From Phormidium tanganyikae FI6-MK23 (GTDB lineage Bacteria > Cyanobacteriota > Cyanobacteriia > Leptolyngbyales > Leptolyngbyaceae): DNA of 64,000 nt. Shown piece by piece: positions 53,217 through 62,963 of this stretch. The stretch lies in assembly GCA_019359175.1 (NCBI GenBank), contig JAHHHU010000009.1, forward strand, positions 62,001 through 126,000, given 5' to 3'. Below the pieces are notes generated by a model, which searched no databases, was not told where the DNA came from, and was given only the letters and a program-made list of their open reading frames with translations. Positions within the stretch are counted from its first letter, which is position 1, and every line of letters starts with the position of its first letter. The position numbers were made by a program, and so were the translations under genes.

Positions 53217-53786
53217 ATGACCATTTCTGCTCAACCCAAAATCTGGACAGACGAGGAATTTATGGCATTGCCGGATAACGGTGATCGCTATGAGTTAATC
53301 AACGGACAGATCAAAGTTTTGGACAGTGCAGGAATGGAGCATAGCTATATTTCAGCGCTTGTCGGTTGCAGCATCGGCAGATACAGCTTCAATCGTAAGC
53401 TTGGTGTGGTTTGTGATTCCAGCACAGCGTTCAAGATGAGTTCTGGAAATCAGCGATCGCCTGATGTTTCTTTCGTTGCAAAAGATCGATTAAAAGGCTT
53501 GAAACAACTGCCGAAAGGCTTCTTCGACGGTGCGCCAGATTTAGCAGTAGAAGTAATCTCTCCAAGCAATACTTTTGAGGAAATTCATCAAAAGAGCGTG
53601 GAATATTTCGAGAGTGGTTCTCGCTTGGTTTGGGTGATCAATCCCGACGAAGAATCAATTGTGATTTACCGTGGCACAACACCCGATCGATTGTTGAAAA
53701 GGACCGATTTTCTGGAGGGTGAAGAAGTAGTTGATGGATTTCGGTTAGCGATCGCTGAACTCTTCACCGAACTCGATTTTGATTAA
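53217..53786 (+). CDS. Uma2 family endonuclease-fold protein
   Basis: 189 residues. The Uma2 pattern is clear: TDEEFMALPDNGDRYELING, QRSPDVSFVAKDRL, PDLAVEVISPSNTFEEIHQK and YFESGSRLVWVINPDEESIV. These PD-(D/E)xK-like proteins are hugely expanded in cyanobacteria, and their function is not settled. It ends overlapping the convergent hypothetical gene by 4 bp. Confidence 0.92.
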   Translation: MTISAQPKIWTDEEFMALPDNGDRYELINGQIKVLDSAGMEHSYISALVGCSIGRYSFNRKLGVVCDSSTAFKMSSGNQRSPDVSFVAKDRLKGLKQLPKGFFDGAPDLAVEVISPSNTFEEIHQKSVEYFESGSRLVWVINPDEESIVIYRGTTPDRLLKRTDFLEGEEVVDGFRLAIAELFTELDFD

Positions 53787-54163
53787 TTCATCTGAAGCAG
53801 ACCAGACTTGGCGAGTAGCTCTCGACTCCACTGCTCTACGATCGCTGCGATTTCCAACCGCTTTGCTTCAATCCCAAAGATTTCCTGAGCATGGAATTTC
53901 CAAACCGTTAATTGCCAACCGATTTGCAGTAGCTCCTCAGCAAGATCAAGACCAGCCTCGCTGTTGATCAGATCAAGTGTTGTAATTGTCCATTCGGTAA
54001 AGTCCTGACAGGTTTCAATGCTTGAGAGCGCGATTTGTTTTCCAACTTCATCTCCCTCGCGTAAGTTTGTTCTAATACGAGCTAACTCAGAAGCTAGATC
54101 ACCAAGCTGATGAGAACGATCTAACTCTAAATAACTCTCCTTTTGTGCTTCTTGGTTCTTCAT
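53783..54163 (-). CDS. Hypothetical helical protein
   Basis: 126 residues, helical and acidic, with LGDLASELARIRTNLREGDE near the start and WKFHAQEIFGIEAKRLEIAA near the end. No family recognised. The start overlaps the stop of the 43-residue ORF upstream by ATGA, so the two are coupled. Both sit beside a MITE-like palindrome. Confidence 0.55.
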   Translation of the reverse strand: MKNQEAQKESYLELDRSHQLGDLASELARIRTNLREGDEVGKQIALSSIETCQDFTEWTITTLDLINSEAGLDLAEELLQIGWQLTVWKFHAQEIFGIEAKRLEIAAIVEQWSRELLAKSGLLQMN

Positions 54164-54291
54164 GAGTTTTCTAAGAGATTCAGTATAATTTGATCAATCT
54201 GAGTGCGAATTACTGGATCAAAAATTTCCATTGAATTGTTTGTGCGAGGGCGAATATTGATAATTGATCCATACGCAATTTGACGACGCAT
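54160..54291 (-). CDS. 43-residue ORF coupled to the next gene
   Basis: Starts MRRQIAYGSIINIRPRTNNS and ends in a helical DQIILNLLENS. Its TGA overlaps the ATG of the gene ending at 53783 (ATGA). An in-frame TGA lies three codons before the ATG, so the start is fixed. No family recognised. Coupling is the main support for it being real. Confidence 0.5.
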   Translation of the reverse strand: MRRQIAYGSIINIRPRTNNSMEIFDPVIRTQIDQIILNLLENS

Positions 54292-54297
54292 TGGAGT

Positions 54298-54408
54298 TCA
54301 ATCACAGCCCGAAATATTCGATTGCAGACTTCCATTTTCAAGCAGAACCTGTTCGCACTCGTAATGTCTTCGTCCCCCACTTGCTAAAATCTGCCGCTCC
54401 ACATCCAC
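54298..54408 (-). pseudogene. Short ORF truncated by a MITE-like element
   Basis: A frame from GTG 54408 (VDVERQILASGGRRHYECEQ) runs 36 codons to a TGA at 54298, 7 bp before the next ATG. It begins only a few bases from the edge of the inverted-repeat element at 54411-54519, which probably cut off its 5' part. Family unknown. Confidence 0.4.
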
Positions 54409-54410
54409 TG

Positions 54411-54519
54411 CTAGTAGTTAGTCAATCCAAGATTGAGGGGTAATTTTTTTACAAAAAGCCTTCAGGGTATTGCTTCTAGAAGTCCTCTATCCCTCAATTT
54501 AACTTTGACTGACCACTAG
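54411..54519. mobile_element. MITE-like element with 29-bp imperfect terminal inverted repeats
   Basis: The left end CTAGTAGTTAGTCAAT (continuing to ATTGAGGG) and the complement of the right end CTAGTGGTCAGTCAAA (continuing to ATTGAGGG) agree at about 21 of 29 positions. The 109-bp element has no coding capacity. It abuts a truncated ORF. The parent transposase is not in the window. Confidence 0.6.
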
Positions 54520-54735
54520 TTTAATGTAGATTCCAAGTTCTTCCAGCATTTCAGTGAGTTGGGAGGGTGTCGCTTGCGATCGGACAATCAAAATAGGCAT
54601 CAGCTTTTCAAATAAAATTCATCGTCGCCTACTTTCGGGTATTTGGACGGCAAAAGGGCGGTACTCCGATCTCGCCAAAGTTGATCGCTTCTTTACAATG
54701 GCAATATCACGATCGATCTTACGAAGGGGAACGCG

Positions 54736-57360
<2,625 letters not shown>

Positions 57361-57365
57361 ACCGA

Positions 57366-57398
57366 ATGGGGTGAGAGCTTTCTCGCCCCATATTTTTT
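57366..57398 (+). terminator. Intrinsic terminator after clpB
   Basis: ATGGGG-T-GAGA, loop GCTT, TCTC-G-CCCCAT followed by ATTTTTT, beginning 5 bp after the stop. Confidence 0.88.
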
Positions 57399-57454
57399 AG
57401 CGCTCTATTTGCAGTCTCGCTGTAAATTGAGACTATTCACTTTCAATCTCAGCT

Positions 57455-57667
57455 ATGCTTCACCTCAAAAAGAAGATTGTCACCGATGAATTGATGTGCC
57501 CAGTTGCTGTACTGATCGACTATGAGGATTGGGAGAAAGTCGAGCAGATTTTAGAGAATTATCAAACCGAAAAATCGACTGATTTGAATCGATTTGCAGG
57601 CGTTTTGCGACGCGACGGTGAAGACCCTTTGGAGTTTCAGCAACGAATTAGAAGTGAGTGGGATTAG
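57455..57667 (+). CDS. Small antitoxin-like protein
   Basis: 70 residues: MLHLKKKIVTDELMCPVAVL, then IDYEDWEKVEQILENY and an acidic/basic tail. The VAVLIDYEDWEKVE segment is like the dimerisation part of Phd/YefM-type antitoxins and their orphans in cyanobacteria. No toxin partner directly follows; the next gene is an acetyltransferase. Confidence 0.6.
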   Translation: MLHLKKKIVTDELMCPVAVLIDYEDWEKVEQILENYQTEKSTDLNRFAGVLRRDGEDPLEFQQRIRSEWD

Positions 57668-57732
57668 CAATATCGATCGAGCAGTGTAATAAGAGTTAGA
57701 CCGCCGTGCAGCTTTGATATAAATTGAGAGTC

Positions 57733-58215
57733 ATGAACTGCATCATTCGACCACTTGCATCAAAAGATGAACTATTTCTCTGGGAAATGTTGTATCAGGC
57801 ACTTTATGTTCCCGAAGGGCAACTGGCGCTGCCTCACGAAGCGATTCACCTTCCTGAACTTGCGCGCTATGTCCAGGGTTGGGGGCAACCAGGCGATTGT
57901 GGTTTTCTCGCCAGTGATGAAACGACGGGGCAGCCTGTCGGCGCAGTCTGGTTGCGGTTATTGAAGAACGAGAACAAAGGTTATGGCTATGTGGATGATG
58001 ATACACCTGAGTTGTCCATTGCTGTCTTGCCTGAATATCGGGGCCAAGGTATAGGGACAGATTTACTCAATTGCTTAGTTGCATCGGGTTATAAGCATTC
58101 CTCTATTTCGTTAAGCGTCTCGGAAGGCAATCCAGCGTTCCGACTTTATGAGCGGTTTGGGTTCGAGGTCGTTAGCAAAAACGCAGGGTCGCTCACAATG
58201 AAGCGAGACTACTAA
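57733..58215 (+). CDS. GNAT family N-acetyltransferase
   Basis: 160 residues from ATG 57733. The acetyl-CoA loop is LPEYRGQGIGTDLLNCL, preceded by LSIAVLPEYRG and followed by SEGNPAFRLYERFGFEVVSK. Substrate unknown. It lies between an antitoxin-like gene and a PIN-toxin remnant, so it may be an insertion into an old toxin-antitoxin locus. Alternatively, GNAT enzymes can themselves act as toxins, but this one lacks the usual RHH antitoxin partner. Confidence 0.85.
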   Translation: MNCIIRPLASKDELFLWEMLYQALYVPEGQLALPHEAIHLPELARYVQGWGQPGDCGFLASDETTGQPVGAVWLRLLKNENKGYGYVDDDTPELSIAVLPEYRGQGIGTDLLNCLVASGYKHSSISLSVSEGNPAFRLYERFGFEVVSKNAGSLTMKRDY

Positions 58216-58240
58216 ACAGCAGACCGCAACAGTCCACGGC

Positions 58241-58368
58241 ATGGATTATCTGCTACTTGGGATTGCAGGCATATTGCTAATGCTCAAATTCAGGGGAAGT
58301 TGGCGGAGATTAGTCTTGATTTAGGCCATGTTCTACCTATTCTATTCTCTGCACACCAAACGAATTGA
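58241..58368 (+). pseudogene. PIN-domain toxin, C-terminal remnant with frameshift
   Basis: The segment DYLL, a frame slip, then TWDCRHIANAQIQGKLAEIS and a stop at 58366-58368 matches the C-terminal part of VapC/PIN-like proteins in cyanobacteria, which usually read LTWNCRHIANA. The N-terminal acidic active-site residues are missing. The small gene at 58383 is the usual downstream neighbour of such PIN genes. Confidence 0.72.
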
Positions 58369-58382
58369 TGGGAGATTAGATC

Positions 58383-58610
58383 ATGTGGAAGGATGAGATT
58401 GTTGAAGAAATTCACCAAATCCGCGAAGCGTATGCCAAGTCCTTCAGCTATGACTTGGACGCGATATTTGCTGACTTACGAAAAAAGCAAACCGAAAGCG
58501 GCAGAGAAGTTGTGAACTTATCGCGAAAGCCTGGTCTAACAGCACGTTGGGGCGGACGGGTGAAAGATCTTGGTGGTGATGCAAAGGATACTAGCCGCCG
58601 CTCAAGTTAG
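58383..58610 (+). CDS. Orphan partner of a lost PIN toxin (antitoxin-like)
   Basis: 75 residues: MWKDEIVEEIHQIREAYAKS, FSYDLDAIFADLRKKQTESG and an Arg/Ser-rich end. Proteins of this type commonly follow PIN-domain genes in cyanobacteria. Here the PIN gene 15 bp upstream is a fragment. The C-terminal 25 residues look unlike the common LPPKR end, so it may also be partly decayed. Confidence 0.65.
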   Translation: MWKDEIVEEIHQIREAYAKSFSYDLDAIFADLRKKQTESGREVVNLSRKPGLTARWGGRVKDLGGDAKDTSRRSS

Positions 58611-58871
58611 CTGTTAAAAACAAACTATTCAAAAGCTTCTTAAACACCCTCTTAACCTTTAACAGCTTTCTTGCCATCTCTTAGTCTGCTTCAAGATCCC
58701 GATCGATACCTTCCCACATCTGAGAAAGTTTATTGCATGAGTGAATGCGATCGCATCAACATTAAGACTTGAAATGAAGACAAATCGACTCGATCGAAAC
58801 CCTTGTATAGTTGTGAAAACATCCTTCTACATCAGGGCTTACGGTCTTCACTCATCGAATTGAATGTTCCT

Positions 58872-60500
58872 ATGCTGCTTGCAAATCGATATCAGATTGT
58901 ACGAATGTTAGGCGAAGGCGGGTTTGGGCAGACCTTTCTGGCAGAAGACACACAGATGCCTTCTAAACGGATGTGTGTGATCAAGCAACTGAAGCCAGTC
59001 AATAGCGAACCAGCGGTTTATCAGGTGATTCAAGACCGTTTTCAGCGAGAAGCCGCAATTTTAGAAAAGTTTGGGGAAAAACATTCGCAGATTCCGAAGC
59101 TATATGCCTATTTCAGCGATGCAGGACAGTTTTACCTCGTTCAAGAATGGATCGAAGGTGAAACGTTAGAACAATTGATGACGAATCAAACGGCTTTTGA
59201 CGAAAGCGCGGTTCGTAAGATTCTGCTTGATTTGTTGCCTGTGCTGGAATTTATTCACAGTCAAGGCATGATTCATCGCGATATCAAACCGGAAAATATT
59301 ATCTTGAGGAAATTCGATCGCGCTTCTGTACTGATCGACTATGGAGCGGTACGGGAAACGATGGGAACCGTGTTTAACTCTAGAGGCAATCCCACAAGCT
59401 CTATCGTCATTGGCACTCCCGGTTATATGCCCGCAGAACAAGCAGCAGGTAGACCGATTCCTTCGAGCGATCTCTACAGTCTCGGATTGACAGCGATCTA
59501 TCTTCTAACAGGTAAAACACCGCAAATGTTAGAAAGCGATCCGCAGACTGGAGAAATTATCTGGCAGCAATTTGCACTGCGGTTAAGTCCAGAATTTAAG
59601 ACAGTTTTGGCTCAAATGGTGCGATCGCATCCGCGCGATCGTTACAGTAGCGCTGCCCAGCTTCAGTCTGTCTTAGAACCCGGTGCTGTGGCGATTCCCC
59701 CGTCTGAAGCTTCTCAGGTTGGCACGGCGATCATGGGTTCCAATCCTTCGACAGCCGTGATGTCTTCTACTCCGAATCGCAATCGATCGAAGTTAATTGT
59801 TGCTGGAATTGTTGGCGGTGGATTACTGACGGCAGCGATCGCGGCAAGTTTGCTTCTCAATCGCGATAATCCGCCAGCCCCGATCGTTCAATCTCCTAGT
59901 CCTAGCATTACGCCCACTCCTAGCCCATCCGTTCAGACAAGTCCGCTCACTGTTCCTTCTCCTTCAGAGAGTCCTGTCGTTCGTCGATCGCCTTCTCCGA
60001 TCGCTTCTCCGACTGAAACGCCTCAAGAGGCTCCGTCGATTTCGATTCCAGTTGCTTTAGAGGGCATTGCTGGGGGACAAGTTCGGGTATATTCGCAGCC
60101 TTCTACGCGATCGACTTCGCCGCACTATGGTTTGACGGGCGATCGGGTGACAGCACTGAGAGAAATGGAAGGAAAGGATGGCGATCTTTGGTACTTTGTA
60201 AAATTTTCCTCTGGGGCAGAAGGCTGGGTGCAACAAGAGCAAACGAGATCAGCGAATGAGCCGCCGAAAGTGGCAGAATTTCCGCGATCGGCGCAACTGG
60301 TCGGTCAAGCTTCAGGAAGCCGCGTGAATTTGCGATCGGCTCCTTCGACTAGCGCCAATTCTCCAAGCTATGGATTGATTGGTGACCAAGTTGTCGCACT
60401 TCAGCAAGCTCAGGGAGATGATGGAAAACTGTGGTACTTTGTGCAGTTTCCTTCTAAAGCAGCAGGTTGGGTGCGTGAGGATTTGGTTGAATTTCGTTGA
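58872..60500 (+). CDS. Membrane-anchored Ser/Thr kinase with two SH3-like domains
   Basis: 542 residues from ATG 58872. The kinase domain has GEGGFGQTFLAED, Lys in CVIKQL, HRDIKPENII and LIDYGAVRE (DFG is DYG). A membrane helix (about 320-342, KLIVAGIVGGGLLTAAIAAS) leads to a Pro/Ser-rich linker. Two SH3b repeats follow, each with a YGLxGD block and a WYFVxF...GWV end (HYGLTGDRVTALREMEGKDG, then SYGLIGDQVVALQQAQGDDG). SH3b modules often bind peptidoglycan, so it may sense the cell wall. TTG 58803 is an earlier but less likely start. Confidence 0.88.
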   Translation: MLLANRYQIVRMLGEGGFGQTFLAEDTQMPSKRMCVIKQLKPVNSEPAVYQVIQDRFQREAAILEKFGEKHSQIPKLYAYFSDAGQFYLVQEWIEGETLEQLMTNQTAFDESAVRKILLDLLPVLEFIHSQGMIHRDIKPENIILRKFDRASVLIDYGAVRETMGTVFNSRGNPTSSIVIGTPGYMPAEQAAGRPIPSSDLYSLGLTAIYLLTGKTPQMLESDPQTGEIIWQQFALRLSPEFKTVLAQMVRSHPRDRYSSAAQLQSVLEPGAVAIPPSEASQVGTAIMGSNPSTAVMSSTPNRNRSKLIVAGIVGGGLLTAAIAASLLLNRDNPPAPIVQSPSPSITPTPSPSVQTSPLTVPSPSESPVVRRSPSPIASPTETPQEAPSISIPVALEGIAGGQVRVYSQPSTRSTSPHYGLTGDRVTALREMEGKDGDLWYFVKFSSGAEGWVQQEQTRSANEPPKVAEFPRSAQLVGQASGSRVNLRSAPSTSANSPSYGLIGDQVVALQQAQGDDGKLWYFVQFPSKAAGWVREDLVEFR

Positions 60501-60501
60501 T

Positions 60502-60987
60502 TTAAGACCAAAAATTGCGATGCACTTCGAGGATTTCGTTTATCACTTCGGGAATCTCGCCCCACACTCGAATCGGTTTTTGTCCGTGTTGGAAGAGCGA
60601 TCGACAAGGTAAGTTCAGTGTTGGATTCTCGAAATGATTGCCCGTGAGTTCGAGTAAGCGCGTTTCCGCAACTCCATAGACTAAACGACCGATGTTGCCC
60701 CAGTAGAGCGTTCCGGCACACATCGCACAGGGTTCAACGGTCGTGTAAAGTGTGCAGCCCCACAGGTATTCTGGGCTGAGATTTTGATATGCGGTTCGTA
60801 CCAGTACCGATTCTGCGTGATTAACTGAATCGACATTGCCTTGCTCAAATAAAACGGTTTCGTGATCGGGTGCGACTAAGATTGCGCCGAACGGATGGTG
60901 TCCAACCTGCCGCGCTCTGACTGCAATCTCATTCGCGCGTCGGAGATGTTTTAGCATTTCTTCAGTCGTCGGATCGCGCGTGTCCAT
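60502..60987 (-). CDS. Nucleoside/nucleobase deaminase (CDA superfamily)
   Basis: 161 residues from ATG 60987. The zinc site is HAE in VNHAESVLV and PCAMCAGTLYWGNIGRLVYG. The HHPFGAILVAPDHETV start and LLELTGNHFENPTLNLPCRS end fit the guanine deaminase-like/TadA-related group. It overlaps the tmk stop by one base (TAATG), forming an operon with tmk, which suggests a role in nucleotide salvage. Confidence 0.88.
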   Translation of the reverse strand: MDTRDPTTEEMLKHLRRANEIAVRARQVGHHPFGAILVAPDHETVLFEQGNVDSVNHAESVLVRTAYQNLSPEYLWGCTLYTTVEPCAMCAGTLYWGNIGRLVYGVAETRLLELTGNHFENPTLNLPCRSLFQHGQKPIRVWGEIPEVINEILEVHRNFWS

Positions 60988-61622
60988 TATTTCCCCCAAC
61001 GAGTAAACGCTTGACTTAAGGCGGCTTTAACTTGCTCTGCAACCGTTAATTCGCTTCCGCTGCCATCAATGCGAACAATGCGATCGCGATTCTCTTCCGC
61101 GAGTTTTGTAAATCCCATCTGGACGCGACGATGAAAATCGAGGCTAGCTTGTTCGATACGATCGCGCTTTCCTCGCTGTTTCATCCGCTCGAATCCAATC
61201 TCCACATCAATATCTAACCAAATCGTTAAATCGCTTTGTAAGCCCCCTGTCGCGACTTGGTTGAGTTGGTCGATGAGTTGGAAATTCAATCCGCGACCGT
61301 AGCCTTGATAGGCGATCGTTGAATCCGTATAGCGATCGCACAAAATCAGCGCCCCGCGTTCTAGATGCGGGCGCAGAAAGTGTTCGACGTGTTGAGCGCG
61401 ATCGGCAGCGTAAAGAAGCAACTCTGTACGATCGTGAATCGGTTCGTCATCGCTGTGCAGTAAGAGCTGTCGAATGCTTGCACCGAGTTGGGTTCCACCC
61501 GGTTCGCGGGTGGAAATGACATCGGCTGACTGAATTGTCCTCAGCCATTGACGCGATCGTTCAAGCTGCGTTGTCTTACCACAGCCTTCAATTCCCTCAA
61601 AGACAATTAATTTACCGTCCAT
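60987..61622 (-). CDS. tmk: Thymidylate kinase
   Basis: 211 residues. P-loop FEGIEGCGKTTQLERSRQWL, DR(Y) motif LILCDRYTDSTIAYQGYGRG, REPGGTQLGASIR and LDIDVEIGFERMKQRGKRDR lid. It makes dTDP from dTMP. Upstream partner of the deaminase gene in a two-gene operon. Confidence 0.97.
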   Translation of the reverse strand: MDGKLIVFEGIEGCGKTTQLERSRQWLRTIQSADVISTREPGGTQLGASIRQLLLHSDDEPIHDRTELLLYAADRAQHVEHFLRPHLERGALILCDRYTDSTIAYQGYGRGLNFQLIDQLNQVATGGLQSDLTIWLDIDVEIGFERMKQRGKRDRIEQASLDFHRRVQMGFTKLAEENRDRIVRIDGSGSELTVAEQVKAALSQAFTRWGK

Positions 61623-61909
61623 TTGTTTTCAGCAAACTGAGCTACGACAATTTAGAGTATTTCAAATCAGGTTTTTTCTATTCGATCTCCGCAAAATAGA
61701 TCAGTTTTGGGGTTATTCGCTATAAAGGGGCTAGGGCAATTTGTCATCAAAAACGCCCCGCTGACTGTAGACGATCTCGATCGCCGCTTGTAACCGTTCT
61801 GAAAGCCAGATTAAGATTTACGGGCAGCTACCTAGACCAGGGTATCGTTTTAGCGTAGGTTGGAAACAGAAGAAGTGAAAATTCACTTGTCACAAGATTG
61901 GGGTTTGCT

Positions 61910-62257
61910 ATGGCTCGTTACACCTGTCTATTCACTGTTGGAGTCCCAGTGCAGAATCTCCAGCCGCTGTTGAATCAGACTCTGAAATCCTGCAACCTGG
62001 ATGTGATTTACGCGACCGAAGATTACATGATGGCGCGGGAGATTCCAGGCAAGGTGTCATTTCCGAAACTTGTTACGGTCGAGGTGCTGATTGATAAAAC
62101 AACGGCGACCGATCGAGAAACTCGGATGAATTTTGTGGTCAAGAACGAGGAGCTACCGCTTCAAGTCGAAAATCACTGTCGCAAAATGTACACTCTCGTC
62201 AATCAAGCGATTAGCGAGAATCAAGGTTGGAATCTGATCGAAACAGTGGCGGGCTAG
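61910..62257 (+). CDS. Conserved hypothetical cyanobacterial protein
   Basis: 115 residues from ATG 61910: MARYTCLFTVGVPVQNLQPL, a beta-rich middle with EDYMMAREIPGKVSFPKLVT, and a helical end. The composition and length suggest a small ferredoxin-like or heat-stable alpha/beta fold. Function unknown. A strong terminator follows. Confidence 0.75.
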   Translation: MARYTCLFTVGVPVQNLQPLLNQTLKSCNLDVIYATEDYMMAREIPGKVSFPKLVTVEVLIDKTTATDRETRMNFVVKNEELPLQVENHCRKMYTLVNQAISENQGWNLIETVAG

Positions 62258-62270
62258 ATTTTTTAGTGTC

Positions 62271-62312
62271 GAAAAAACTCCGAACTTCTGTTTTAGAAGC
62301 CGGAGTTTTTTC
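62271..62312. terminator. Bidirectional intrinsic terminator
   Basis: GAAAAAACTCCG, an arm AACTTCT, loop, TTAGAAG, CCGGAGTTTTTTC. The stem has A-runs on the left and T-runs on the right, so it can end both the plus-strand gene at 61910 and the minus-strand FHA gene. Confidence 0.85.
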
Positions 62313-62331
62313 ATGCTTGAACGATGTCGAT

Positions 62332-62760
62332 TTATTCGTCGTCTTCTGGGTCGCCGACCATGTTCGGACTGATTAACGTAATATCGAATTCATCAGGCGG
62401 AACGGTTAATACAGCATCGCGTTTCAGCAAGTAATAAATCGCCCGGACTTGTGGGCCAAAGACAATTTCGTCTTGGTTGCGGAGGTCGCACTGTTGCAGT
62501 TTCCGACCATTGATCAGTAGACCATTTGCGCTGGGCTTGCCTTTGAGGTTGCCATCAACGATGCGGTAATAGTGCGTTCCATCTTCGTTGGGCAATTGAA
62601 GCACGGTTGCGTGACGACGAGAAACGAACTGCGAAACTAAACGGATATCGCACTTGGGGTCGCGTCCGATCGAATAAACCGGAGCATCTAACACAAACTC
62701 CCGGCGACCCTTATCGTCTTCGATAATGATGAGGTGGTTTTGATGCGGTTCTGAGGGCAT
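62332..62760 (-). CDS. FHA domain protein
   Basis: 142 residues from ATG 62760. The forkhead-associated fold has YSIGRDPKCDIRLVSQFVSR then RHATVLQL, with the phospho-threonine-binding Arg, Ser and His, and NGLLINGRKLQQCDLRNQDE. It should bind phosphothreonine peptides made by Ser/Thr kinases, of which two are encoded within 11 kb. An acidic tail follows. Confidence 0.92.
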   Translation of the reverse strand: MPSEPHQNHLIIIEDDKGRREFVLDAPVYSIGRDPKCDIRLVSQFVSRRHATVLQLPNEDGTHYYRIVDGNLKGKPSANGLLINGRKLQQCDLRNQDEIVFGPQVRAIYYLLKRDAVLTVPPDEFDITLISPNMVGDPEDDE

Positions 62761-62963
62761 TGACACTCGAATTAAAAGGGGTGGGTGAACAGCAAAGAAT
62801 GGACTGACCTAGACAAGATAGATCGAGCTTGCAGGAAGCAACACAGTACGAGTACTGACCTTATTGAACACTCGTCTACTTACGGAATTTTATTGTAGTT
62901 AATCGAATCAAACAGGATTAAACCTCGATCGATTTAAGCCTCAACTAATCTAACTGATTATTG

